The notes under the pieces: model-generated
What the model saw: only the letters and a program-made list of their open reading frames with translations
Told to the model about the DNA's origin: nothing
Databases searched by the model: none
Made by a program: the position numbers and the translations under genes
Part shown: positions 55,977-64,000 of the stretch, in pieces
Layout of the letters: every line of letters begins with the position of its first letter
Numbering within the stretch: position 1 is the stretch's first letter
NCBI RefSeq assembly: GCF_000186865.1
Contig: NW_008705568.1
Coordinates: forward strand, 1,226,603 to 1,290,602
Reading direction: 5' to 3'
DNA from: Aureococcus anophagefferens
Taxonomy: Eukaryota; Sar; Pelagophyceae; Pelagomonadales; Pelagomonadaceae
DNA length: 64,000 nt

Positions 55977-57248
55977 TCACGCCTTGGGCCGCGCGCCGAC
56001 TTTGGGGAGGAAGCCGGAGAGGCGCTGGAGGAAGGAAGCCTTCTTCTTCGGCGCGGCGGCGGCGGCGGGCGCGGCCGGCGCCGGGCGCGCGGGCGCCGGC
56101 GCGAGCGCCGGCGCGTCCTCCGCCGCCTGGCGCTGGGGCCGGGGCCCCGGGAGGCGGTCGGGCGCGAAGCGGTGGCGGCTCGTCGGCGACGCCTGGGGGC
56201 TGCCCGCGAAGGGCGACGGCCGCGGGTGCTTGGCCGTGGGGCTGCTCGCTGGGCTCGCGCTGTGGCTGTGGCGCCGGGGCCGGTCCGCGGGCGGCAGCGC
56301 GGGCGGCAGCGCGGCGACGAGGCGCGCGGGCGTCCGCGCGCGCGGCGGCTCGTCCGCCGGGTCCGCGAGGTCGTCGAGATCGTCGTCGTGGAGGCTCAGC
56401 TGGGCGCTGGACCGCCGGCGGAACTCGTCGCGGTCCAGGTCGTAGTTCTTGCGCTGCCGCCGCGACCGCGCCGGGTCCACGGGCGACCCGAGCTCCGACG
56501 GCGCGTCGCTCCGCGCCGTCGCGGGCCCCTCGCTCGCGTCGTCGGCGAGGACGTCGTGGGCGTCGTCGTGGAGGCTCAGGTTGCCGGATGAGCGGCGCCG
56601 GTACTCCGTGCGGCTCAGGTCGATCTTCCGCCGCCGGTTTCCCGGATGCTCGTCCGCGGGCGCCGCCGCGGGCACGGGCGGGTTGTCCTGGAGGAACTGC
56701 TGGACCTTGTCCATGAGCTTGAGCTCCGGCAGCGAGTGGCTCAGGCGCCGCTTGTTCGGCACGGTCATGTCGAGGTTCTGCGACGACGCGAGCTCGTCGC
56801 CCGCGTCCGAGCCCGCGTCGCTCACGTCGCGCGCGCTGTCCCGGCGCGCGACGCCCATGGACCGGCCGCCCTCGGAGAGAGCGAAGTCGCTGACGTCGCT
56901 ATGATCGCTGAGCTCCGTCGACGACCGGCGCCGCGGCCGCGCGAGGGGCGGCGCGTCGAATCGATGGTCGCTCGTCGCCGCGGACATGTCGAAGACCTGC
57001 TCGTGGCTGTCGCGCCGCCGGTGGAACTCGCCCCGCGTGTGGTGCGCCGTGCCCCGCCGCCGCAGGTCCGCGCCCCCGGGGTCCCGCTCGTCGTCGCTGT
57101 CGGGCCAGGCCGCCTCCTCGTCCTCGGGAATGCTCTCCCGCCTCAGGTCGCTGCCCCTCCGCACGATCTCGGGCGCCTCGACGCAGGGCCGCTCCTCGTC
57201 GCCGGACAAGGCCCCGCCCCGACCGTGGGGCGCCCCGACCCGCGCCAT
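55977..57248 (-). CDS. Intrinsically disordered protein with repeated RRRSS/SLHDD phospho-type motifs
   Basis: The 423-residue frame is compositionally biased, with no folded domain I recognise. A motif of the type R-R-R-x-S followed by an acidic stretch recurs at least five times (RRESIPED, HRRRDSHEQ, RRRSSTELSD, YRRRSSGNLSLHDD, FRRRSSAQLSLHDD). Such RRxS sites suit basophilic kinases (PKA/PKG/CaMK). The C-terminus has a Lys/Phe patch (KKKASFLQRLSGFLPK) that could be an amphipathic helix. A signalling substrate or scaffold is inferred. Confidence 0.6.
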   Translation of the reverse strand: MARVGAPHGRGGALSGDEERPCVEAPEIVRRGSDLRRESIPEDEEAAWPDSDDERDPGGADLRRRGTAHHTRGEFHRRRDSHEQVFDMSAATSDHRFDAPPLARPRRRSSTELSDHSDVSDFALSEGGRSMGVARRDSARDVSDAGSDAGDELASSQNLDMTVPNKRRLSHSLPELKLMDKVQQFLQDNPPVPAAAPADEHPGNRRRKIDLSRTEYRRRSSGNLSLHDDAHDVLADDASEGPATARSDAPSELGSPVDPARSRRQRKNYDLDRDEFRRRSSAQLSLHDDDLDDLADPADEPPRARTPARLVAALPPALPPADRPRRHSHSASPASSPTAKHPRPSPFAGSPQASPTSRHRFAPDRLPGPRPQRQAAEDAPALAPAPARPAPAAPAAAAAPKKKASFLQRLSGFLPKVGARPKA

Positions 57249-57650
57249 GGCCCGCCCTTCTGCCGAGAAGAAGGTTGGAGGACGGGGGGCTCGGGCTGCC
57301 TTTGAGTTGTGTCACGACTACTCCCGCATTGAGCTCAAGGGAAAGGTGCAACATTGATGTTTTAAATTTGAGACCGAGCCGCGACCGCGAGGAATGGCCA
57401 CGAGGCGACCCGGGCCAAATTTAACAGTCCGTTGCAACCGACGAACGGCATTAGAGGGGGCAACGTTTGCTCGAGCACTTTTGTGTGAAGTGGCAGGCAG
57501 TGACTTCGCATGGCTGCCGTGGCAAAGCTTTCGCAGCGTTGCGCAGCGCCGTGATGGCGCAGCAGGACTTGCGCTAGCAGCAGCAGCAGTGATAGCGCAG
57601 CACTAGCGCAGCAGCAGCAATGGCGCAGCGCTAGCGCAGCAGCAGCAGCG
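57249..57650. repeat. Intergenic region ending in a gcgcagcagcagc microsatellite
   Basis: No gene is seen in these 402 bp. From about 57538 to the next start codon the sequence is built of gcgcagc/agcagcag/atggcgcag units (for example atggcgcagcagcaag). The annotated ATG at 57651 lies inside the last unit, so the exact start of the following gene is uncertain. Confidence 0.7.
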
Positions 57651-58841
57651 ATGGCGCAGCAGCAAGACGGCTCGAGCCGCCTCGCGGCCGTGCTCCGGCC
57701 GCTGGCGCTGTCGCCGCAGGCCGCCGTGTGCCGCCCGCTCGCCGAGACCTGCCGCGCGCTCTACGACAAACGCGACGACGTGCGGCGCGCCGTCATGGCG
57801 GCGCTCTTCGACGGCGAGCCGGCCGCGCTCCGCGCGACCGGGCCGTCGCTGGACTGGTCGCGCGACGACGACCGCGACGACGACGCCGTGCGCTTCGACT
57901 TCTCCGTGGTCGACGCGCCGGCGCGGGAGCGCGCGAACGCGGCGGCCGCGCGGCTCGGCGTGCGCGACGTGTGGTCCGCGGGGGACCTCGCGGCCGCCGC
58001 GCAGCGCGTCTTCGACGAGGTGTCGCGGCCCGGCGGCGACTGGCTCGCCGACGCGTCGCGCGCGTGCCCGCGGCTCCTCGACGTCGCGCGCGTCGTCTTT
58101 CATTGTGACAGGTGTACGCGGACGCGCGACGACCGCGGCGACTTTCTCGCGCACGCGCTTCGCTGGCCCATCGACCTCGATGGGCTAACAAAAAAATACC
58201 CGTCGATCGGCGAGATCCTCGCGTCCCTCGACGACGCGGCGGTCACGCTGCAGCGCGCCGACGACGTGCTGCTGTCCTACGCCGTGAGCCACGAGCGCTT
58301 CCGCTGCGACTTTTCGACGGCGTCCACCGGGCGCCTCCGCTACGCGTCCGGCGCGACGCTGGGCTCGCTCGCCGACCTCGCGGGCGAGGCGTCCATCGAC
58401 GTCGTCGTCGCACTGCGGCTCCGCCTGTCGCGGCGCTTCGGGGGCGTCGTGGCCCTGCCCGCGATGCGCTTCGCGCTGCGGCACGCGTCCGACGACGGCG
58501 TCGGCCTCCGCTGGCGCGCGGCGCTCGCGGACGTCGCGGAGCCGTCCTGGAGCGAGCGCGCGCTGTCGCTGTTCCTGCCCCTCGGCGCGCTGCGGGAGCT
58601 GCTCCGCGAGACGCTCGCGCTGGAGCTCGACGTGCTGCCGCGCGCGGCGGGGGACGCGGGCCCGGCGGACGCGGAGCTCCGGGCCCGGTCGGACGTGCCG
58701 CGCCTCGGCGGCTGCCTCGCGGCCATCGCGCGCGCGTTCATCAAGGACAAGATGGGCTCCGCGCTCGCGCTCCTCGCGGACCTGTTCGAGGCCCTCGACG
58801 CGGACCTCGCGGCGCTGGCGGCGCCGAGTAACGGGGGTTAG
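57651..58841 (+). CDS. Unknown 396-residue protein
   Basis: One uninterrupted frame with helical segments (SPQAAVCRPLAETCRALYDK near the start; LGALRELLRETLALELDVL; LGGCLAAIARAFIKDKMGSAL). A Cys-His cluster (HCDRCTRTRDD) at about 150 might bind metal. The N-terminal 40 residues could be an F-box-like helix set, but the match is weak. No family is recognised. Its end overlaps a short tandem repeat shared with the convergent gene. Confidence 0.6.
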   Translation: MAQQQDGSSRLAAVLRPLALSPQAAVCRPLAETCRALYDKRDDVRRAVMAALFDGEPAALRATGPSLDWSRDDDRDDDAVRFDFSVVDAPARERANAAAARLGVRDVWSAGDLAAAAQRVFDEVSRPGGDWLADASRACPRLLDVARVVFHCDRCTRTRDDRGDFLAHALRWPIDLDGLTKKYPSIGEILASLDDAAVTLQRADDVLLSYAVSHERFRCDFSTASTGRLRYASGATLGSLADLAGEASIDVVVALRLRLSRRFGGVVALPAMRFALRHASDDGVGLRWRAALADVAEPSWSERALSLFLPLGALRELLRETLALELDVLPRAAGDAGPADAELRARSDVPRLGGCLAAIARAFIKDKMGSALALLADLFEALDADLAALAAPSNGG

Positions 58842-58940
58842 GTGATCGCGGCCGCGGTTTTAGGCGGTCGCAGCTCTTGGGTGATCGCGGCCGAGGTTTT
58901 ACTAGGCGGTCCCGGCTCTTAGGTGATCGCGGCCTCGGCC
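58841..58940. repeat. About 40-bp tandem repeat spanning two convergent gene ends
   Basis: ggtgatcgcggcc begins at 58841, 58880 and 58922, followed in the first two copies by g-ggtttta(cta)ggcggtc-c-gctctt. The first copy starts at the stop of the plus-strand gene and the third is the C-terminal coding end of the minus-strand gene, so that gene's end is the apparent source. Confidence 0.85.
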
Positions 58941-59494
58941 GCGGCGACGGCGGCGAGGCTCGGTCCGTCGAGCGCGACGGAGCCGTCGTCGCCCGCGGCG
59001 CCGGCGAGGCGCGCGCGGAGCTGCTCGGGGCCGAACTGGAGCTCGTCGTCCGTCGCCGTCGCGACGCCGGCCTCGCACCGCGCGGCGACGCCGTGGATCC
59101 AGCCGTGCTCGCAGTTGTGCGTGAAGACGAGCTGCACGAGGGTCACGAAGGCGAGGGCGATCTCGGGCTCGCCGTCGCCGACGGCGACGCCGTCGACGTC
59201 CCACGCGCCCGTCTGGTACGCGACGAGGTCGCCGTCCTCGAGAAACGCCGACGGGTGGTCCGCGCCCCGGCCGCTCCCGACGGCGGCGGGCCGAATCGCG
59301 CGGCCCCGGCGGTGGGCGCCGCGCACCATCCGTCGACGCGCGCCCCGCGGCGCGTCGAGCGCGCGCGTCGCCGGCGCGATCTGTGCGATGCATAGCAGCC
59401 TCGCGACGAAGTTGTTCATGCTTGTCGGGAAAGCGACGCTAAACAGTCCGAGGACGGTCGCAAATGCACAGAGCCATGCCTCTCCTGGTTCCAT
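58919..59494 (-). CDS. Unknown small membrane-anchored or secreted protein
   Basis: The 191-residue frame begins MEPGEAWLCAFATVLGLFSVAF, a hydrophobic leader or anchor, followed by an Arg-rich segment (RGARRRMVRGAHRRGRA) and an ordered part (EDGDLVAYQTGAWDVDGV; LAFVTLVQLVFTHNCEHGWIHGV) containing Cys/His. No family is recognised. The 5' part could include an undetected intron. It is divergent from the SGNH gene. Confidence 0.5.
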   Translation of the reverse strand: MEPGEAWLCAFATVLGLFSVAFPTSMNNFVARLLCIAQIAPATRALDAPRGARRRMVRGAHRRGRAIRPAAVGSGRGADHPSAFLEDGDLVAYQTGAWDVDGVAVGDGEPEIALAFVTLVQLVFTHNCEHGWIHGVAARCEAGVATATDDELQFGPEQLRARLAGAAGDDGSVALDGPSLAAVAAAEAAIT

Positions 59495-59653
59495 GGTGCC
59501 GGTCCGTGAATGCGGATAGCCACGGCTCATCTTCGATGCGGGGAGCAGCCGCGGGAGCTGTCATCGCCGTGCAAAAAGTCCCGAATCTCAAACATCGGCT
59601 CGTTGCATCACTTCGAGACGGCATGGCTGCCCCAAGGATGCCTAGCGGTCTGC

Positions 59654-60709
59654 ATGACCGCGCTCCTGCGGCGCGCGCTGCTCTCCTGCGTCGTCGCCGG
59701 CGCCGTCGACGTGGCGACGCTCCGCGGCTCCACGATCGCCATGGTCGGCGACTCGACCATGCGGACCCAGTTCGAGCGGCTCTGCGGCCTCCTCAACGCA
59801 TCGGCCGCCCGGACGCCGGCGAAGCCGCTCGTCTTCGCCTGCGCCGGTCGCAACGTCACGGTGGCCTGGATGTCGCCCAAGGACCGCGGCGACTTTGGGT
59901 TCCACAAGGGCCTCGAGGCGCTCGGCCACGTGGCAGAAGCGCTCGGGAGGGCGCCGACGGCCATCTACGCGAACGGCGGGCTTCATTATCTGCATCTCTT
60001 GCCGGCTAGAGATTTCGAGTGCTTCCAGTGCTGGGCCTCGGCGGAGTTTTTCCTACGGCGTTTTGTTGTTGAGAGCCGGCGGCGCTACGCGGGCGCGACG
60101 TTGGTCTTCATGACGGGCCACGCGATCTGCCGGGCAGGACACAAAAATGTTCGAAACGACTTCAATATGAAAGTAATCGCACGGGTTTGACATATCTTTT
60201 TCGCAGTCTAAAGAGATTCCGAGAGAAAGCGATCCGTCCAAAAATCAGCCGAAACGACTTCGATGTGACCGAGCTAGAGAGGTTCGAAGCTTTCGCTGGA
60301 CGGGGCGTTCCACTGGTTGTTTCCTGCCCAGGCGATCTGCGAGGACCGCTACAACCGCGACTACGCGCGGCTCGTCGACCAGCTCCGAAACGACCCGCAC
60401 GGCTACGCCGTGTCCTGCGTCCGCGCGCTGCGGCCCAAGTTCCCCATGGGCATGGACGCGGAAATCCGCGCGCAGTGCCTCGCGTCGACGTTCACGCGCG
60501 ACGGCGTCGCGCGGCTCAACGCGCGGCTCCTCGCGACGCTCGGGGGCCTCGACGCGGACGTCGGCGTCGTCGACGGCTTCGGCCTCACGGACGGCCGCTG
60601 CGACGAGACCAAGGACGGCCGCCACTACCCGGCGCGCGAGCTCGCCGAAATCGCCGCGCTCGTCGCGCTCCTGGCGCCGGACGCCGCGAAGCGGCGGGGC
60701 GAGGGGTAA
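59654..60709 (+). CDS. SGNH/TBL-like (PC-esterase) protein of the secretory pathway
   Basis: Exons 59654-60121 and 60332-60709 join in phase 0 to 281 residues. A hydrophobic leader (MTALLRRALLSCVVAGAVDV) is followed by block I AMVGDSTMRTQFERLC, the GDS-x2-R signature of PC-esterase/trichome-birefringence-like acyltransferases. Near the C-terminus DGFGLTDGRCDETKDGRHY supplies the D-x2-H catalytic pair. N-glycosylation sites (NAS, NVT) fit a Golgi location. It probably O-acetylates or deacylates a cell-surface polysaccharide. An upstream in-frame ATG at 59510 exists. The intron is an introner with GC donor. Confidence 0.75.
60130..60331 (+). mobile_element. Introner element in the SGNH gene
   Basis: A 202-bp copy starts ccgggcaggacac and ends gtttcctgcccag, with core aaaatcagccgaaacgacttc and gcgatctg duplications (60122-60129, 60332-60339; the match continues one base). 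Sense orientation; GC donor from the duplication. Confidence 0.92.
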
Positions 60710-60911
60710 GCTGCGGCGATGTGTGTGTGTGTATGCTCGACACTGGCGCGCGCGCGGTCGGCAGGACGCCAGCGAGGCCAAACTTGCCGTTGAGCTGCAG
60801 CGAGAGAGAGAGCTGCGCGAGCATGGGGCTGTGAAAAGCCTCCTACCAACCAGCCAAAAAAACAGCCCATCCCAGCGTAAGCCCAGCGAAAACCAGCCCC
60901 AAGCACCCGCC

Positions 60912-63132
60912 ATGCTCGCGGCCCGCGCCGAGAAATCGGCCCAGGCGACGTTCCGCGTCGGGACGACCGTCGCTGCCAAGCCCATCGCATTCGGCGCGAA
61001 ATTCGCCGCGTCCGTCCCCGGCGACGCGCTCTACCGCGGCAAGATCGTGCGCCTCGAGGACGAGGGCGAGACGGAGGAGGCGCGCGTCTGGGTCGTGCGC
61101 TACGACGACGACGGCTCCGAGTACGCGACGAGCGAGAAGCACCTCAGCGCCGTCGCGCCCGCCGCGCGGCGCCCGACGACAACCGCGCGGCCCAAGGCCG
61201 CCGCGCCCAAGGGCAAGCTGCACAACCCCTTCGTCGGCAACCTCGACAAGTTCCGCATCGCCAAGACGAAGCGGCCCGACGCGCCGGCGGAGGCCAAGCG
61301 GCCCGCGACGCCCGCCGCCGCGCCCGCGCCCGCGCCCGCCGCGCCCGCCGCGCCGCGGCTCGCGGACATGCCGAAGCTCGCCTCCGCGCGCGCGGACATG
61401 CCGAAGCTCGTGCCCGCGCGCAAGCCGTCGAACGAGGAGGCGAAGCCGCCGAAGCGCGCGCGGCGCGTCGACTCGATCCGCGCTCTCATCCCCGCGCCGG
61501 AACCCGCGAAACTCTTCGCGCTCCTGGACCTCGACGGCACGCTCTTCCACATGATGCCCGAGGGCGAGCTCCCGGGCGGCCTCGACGTGATCTGCGAGGG
61601 CGTCGTGCCCGTCGACGGGCCCGACGGCCCGCGCCAGGTCATGGCGGTCAGGCGCGGCGCTAGGAAGCTCCTCTGCGACCTGCACGCCGCGGGCGCGGTC
61701 GTCCGCGTCGTCACGGCGAACTTGATCGGCGTCGAGGCCATCGCCGCCCTCGCGGCGAGCGAGGCCGACGGCGCCGAGCCCAGGGGCTGGGCGCGCGTCG
61801 CGCACGTCGAGGTCGTCCGAGACCGCGCGGCGGGCTCCTGTGTGGAAATCAAATCTTCAACCCGACTTCAATGTGAGCGTATGCGACGGTTTCGACGCAA
61901 GCTCTTCTTCCACGCTTCGAGAACTCGACGAGAGCAATCGATTCGTCCAAAAATCAGCCGAATCGACTTCGATTTGATCGAGCTAGAGAATTCTCAAGTT
62001 TGGCCCCGACGTCCCAGCTCACTGGTTGATTTCCACACAGGCCGGCTCCAAGAAGCTCCCCGCGGACGTCGCCGCGGCGCTGCGCGCGGGCAACGGCTCC
62101 AAGTGCGTCATCCTCGACGACAACCCGACGGCCTGGGAGGCCTACGCGGCGCGCTACGTCTGGGTCGTGCCCCAGTACGACGTCCGCCGGCCGCTCTCGT
62201 CGCAGGCGCTCGAGGAGGAGGTCACGCTCCTGCCGCGCCTCTCCGCGCGCTGCCGCGACCTCTTCGCCAAGGCCGACCGGCCCCGGGCCAACTCGCAGAA
62301 CGGCCCGACGCCCCGCGGCGGACCGCCGCGGCCGCGGTCGACCTCGCTCGACGACGCCGCGGCGGCGCCGCGGCCGCGCGCGTCGTCCTTCGACGACGAG
62401 AAGCGCAAGCCCAACGTCATCCGCACCTTCTCCGAGTCGCGGCCCCAGCTCTCGCGCCGGGCCGAGCCGGCCCGGAACCTCCAGCCCATCCGGTCCTTCG
62501 ACGCCAAGCCGCGGCCGTCGATCCGGACCTTCGACGACGCCAAGTCGCCCAAAGCGGCCGCGCGGAACCTCGCGCCGCCGGCCCGGGCGCCCGCGCCGGC
62601 GCCGCGGGCGCCGCCGCCGAAGAAGGCGCCGGCGCCGAAGAAGGCGCCGCCGAAGCGGAAGAAGCGCGCGGACGACTGGGACTCGGACGACGACTCGGAC
62701 GACTCGGACGTGCCCCTGAGCCAGCTCAAGCGCCGCCGCGCGGCGCCCGCCGACGACCTCGCCTGCGCGCCGCGCCGCAGCGGCCGGGCGCGCACGCCGA
62801 CCGCGGCCGCGGCCGCGCGCGACGACTCCGACGCCGACGACTCCGACGACTCGTCCGCCGGCGGCGGCCGCGCGGACGACGACGACGACGAGGACGAGTG
62901 GGGCAAGCCGCCGGCGCCCGCGCGGCGCCGCCGCGTCGTCGTCGACGACGACGACGACGACGACGAGGCGCCGGCGCCCGCGCCCGACGCGGCGGCCGCC
63001 GCCGCGGCGCAGGCGGACCTCGCGCGCCACGCGGCGCACCTGCTCCGGCCGCCCGCGGCGGCGCCGCCCGCGGAGGCGCCCGCCGACAGCTCCTCCGGCG
63101 AGGAGGAGGACATGGACGAGGGCGCCGTTTGA
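60912..63132 (+). CDS. FCP1/SCP-like HAD phosphatase with N-terminal Tudor/Agenet-like domain
   Basis: Exons 60912-61829 and 62041-63132 join in phase 0 to 669 residues. Residues 15-80 (KFAASVPGDALYRGKIVRLEDEGE ... RVWVVRYDDDGSEY) form a Tudor/Agenet-like module. The HAD catalytic motif LLDLDGTL lies near 200 (DxDGT/V), motif II VVTAN follows, and in exon 2 CVILDDNPTAW is the acidic motif of FCP1-type CTD phosphatases. The C-terminal 280 residues are disordered with repeats (IRTF, SFD), basic clusters and long Asp/Glu runs. RNA polymerase II CTD dephosphorylation is the family role; a BRCT domain is not seen. The introner inserts inside the HAD fold. Confidence 0.78.
61838..62040 (+). mobile_element. 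Introner element in the FCP1-like gene
   Basis: A 203-bp copy ctgtgtggaaatcaaatc ... gttgatttccacacag, nearly identical to those at 10780 and 35066. Duplications gcgggctc (61830-61837) and gccggctc (62041-62048) match 7/8. Sense orientation with a GC donor. Confidence 0.93.
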
Positions 63133-63160
63133 TCTTAATTGAGAAGCGGGGCAAGTTAAC

Positions 63161-63862
63161 CTAGGGTCCGCGGTCCTTCTGGGCGAGCTTGCGCTCCTTG
63201 AGGTACTTCGCCGTCGCCAGGAGCGTCATCAGCGCCGTCGGCGCGTAGCACAACGGCGACGCGGCCGAGATGCCGCGGAGGCCGAGGGGCCCGCCGAGGG
63301 CGACGATCGTGCGGACGACGCGGTAGCCGACGGCGGCGCCGACGAGCGCGTCGCCGAGCCAGTGGCAGCAGAAGTAGACGCGCGCGAAGCTCGTCACCGC
63401 CGGCACCGCGTACCACAGCGGGCTGCCCGTCCACTCGGCGAAGAAGGCCCCGAAGCCCATGGATATCATGGCGCCGCCGGACGGGAAGGACGTGTTGAGC
63501 CACTTGGGCGAGTCCGCGAAGCGGCTCCGCGCGGCGAGGCCCGCCGCCGTCCGCGGCGCGAGGCCGACGGCGTCGGGGTCCGGCCGCGCGCGCTTCAGGA
63601 GCGTCTTGCCGGCGACGACGGCGAGGTAGGCCGACATGGTGCAGCTCAAGCCCGCGGCCATGGCGTTTTCGCCGGGATAGAGCAGTTGGGCGACCATCGA
63701 GGCGCCCCAGCAGGTCGTCATGGCCGTGTCTTTTCCGAAGAAGCACTCCCCGTCCGGGTAGGCCAGCGCATTCTCGACGAGGGCCGGCAGCTGGAACTTT
63801 TGGATGGGCCGCGAGATGAGCTCGTCGAGGCGGTGGAAGGCCTCCAAAGCGCGGAGAGCCAT
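63161..63862 (-). CDS. PAP2-type phosphatase-like membrane protein with altered second motif
   Basis: The 233-residue, multi-helix protein carries the acid-phosphatase motif I KTLLKRARP (K-x6-RP), motif II as SFPSGG (family PSGH, His replaced by Gly) and motif III RVYFCCHWLGD (R-x5-H-x3-D). Several membrane segments surround them (CTMSAYLAVVAGK, MGFGAFFAEW, ALVGAAVGYRVV). Lipid phosphate hydrolysis is the family activity, but loss of the motif II His may change or abolish it. The ATG at 63862 is chosen; another exon upstream cannot be excluded. Confidence 0.75.
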   Translation of the reverse strand: MALRALEAFHRLDELISRPIQKFQLPALVENALAYPDGECFFGKDTAMTTCWGASMVAQLLYPGENAMAAGLSCTMSAYLAVVAGKTLLKRARPDPDAVGLAPRTAAGLAARSRFADSPKWLNTSFPSGGAMISMGFGAFFAEWTGSPLWYAVPAVTSFARVYFCCHWLGDALVGAAVGYRVVRTIVALGGPLGLRGISAASPLCYAPTALMTLLATAKYLKERKLAQKDRGP

Positions 63863-63924
63863 CGTGATGAGGCAGCCCCAGGCCGACGTTGTCGCAAACG
63901 ATCGTGCCGCGTTGGTCGGGCAGC

Positions 63925-64000
63925 ATGGGCAAAGGCCGCCTCGGCCTGGGCCGCGTCGCGCCCGCGCCGGCCTCGGTCTGCTACGCGCTGCCGTGCGCCG
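63925..64000 (+). CDS. Possible 5' end of a gene cut by the window edge
   Basis: From agcATGggc the frame is open for 25 codons (MGKGRLGLGRVAP...) to the end of the window with typical codon use, and it is divergent from the PAP2 gene. Too short for identification. Confidence 0.35.
   Translation, partial: MGKGRLGLGRVAPAPASVCYALPCA

Noticed and set aside
1..64000. Bacterial or viral origin of the contig
   Set aside because: Spliceosomal introns, mitochondrial TIM21, clathrin, PTEN, MEIG1, STPG and MYND proteins, and the absence of operons show a eukaryotic nuclear genome.

Overview
This is nuclear DNA from a very GC-rich, gene-dense eukaryote. It is most likely the pelagophyte (stramenopile) alga Aureococcus anophagefferens or a close relative. 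Four things point there. Spliceosomal introns of about 55-210 nt interrupt otherwise compact genes. Eleven of those introns are copies of one short terminal-inverted-repeat element flanked by 8-9 bp target-site duplications, which is the hallmark of Aureococcus 'introner' elements. Several products carry a signal peptide followed by a transit-like region with an ASAFAP-like motif, as expected for a secondary red plastid. One gene looks like a UGA-recoded selenoprotein, and Aureococcus is known for a very large selenoproteome. Two 50-N assembly gaps (10189-10238 and 37472-37521) and three single-base frameshifts indicate a draft assembly.

Layout, with about 43 genes on both strands and mostly 50-250 bp between them. 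1-7.4 kb: 3' tip of a gene, acylated ankyrin/WW protein, PHD-finger/FkbM methyltransferase fusion, type I membrane protein, EF-hand protein. 7.4-20.7 kb: large unknown protein running into gap 1, Old-Yellow-Enzyme-type oxidoreductase, GT23-like fucosyltransferase, PDZ protein, MEIG1 homologue, phosphoglycerate dehydrogenase, UbiB/ADCK kinase, TIM21. 20.9-35.8 kb: cyclic-nucleotide-gated channel, Tudor/Agenet-like protein, EamA/TMEM144-like transporter, several unknown proteins (two with secretory or plastid leaders), a four-TM candidate selenoprotein with a SECIS-like hairpin, an STPG microtubule-inner protein, plastid-type methionine aminopeptidase, WW/ferredoxin plastid protein. 36-41.2 kb: a tandem family of SHOCT(+ZZ)/WD40 genes in which each propeller blade is one 123-nt phase-0 exon separated by nearly identical GC-AG introns, followed by a 285-bp MITE. 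41.2-64 kb: glutathione reductase, multi-TM protein, MYND protein, F-box/beta-helix protein, MazG-like pyrophosphatase, unknown introner-split gene, J-domain-less DnaJ-like chaperone, GT31 glycosyltransferase, clathrin light chain, PTEN, two unknowns, an SGNH/TBL-like protein, an FCP1-like phosphatase and a PAP2 phosphatase.

The genes do not form an operon or a single pathway; this is an ordinary nuclear neighbourhood. The interest lies in its genome dynamics: introners acting as introns in both orientations and with GT, GC and possibly GA donors, exon-unit amplification of WD40 blades, local duplication of gene 3' ends, palindromic overlap of convergent stop codons, and a probable selenoprotein. 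Two conserved axoneme or sperm-tail type proteins (MEIG1, STPG) are also encoded although the inferred organism is known as a non-motile coccoid cell.
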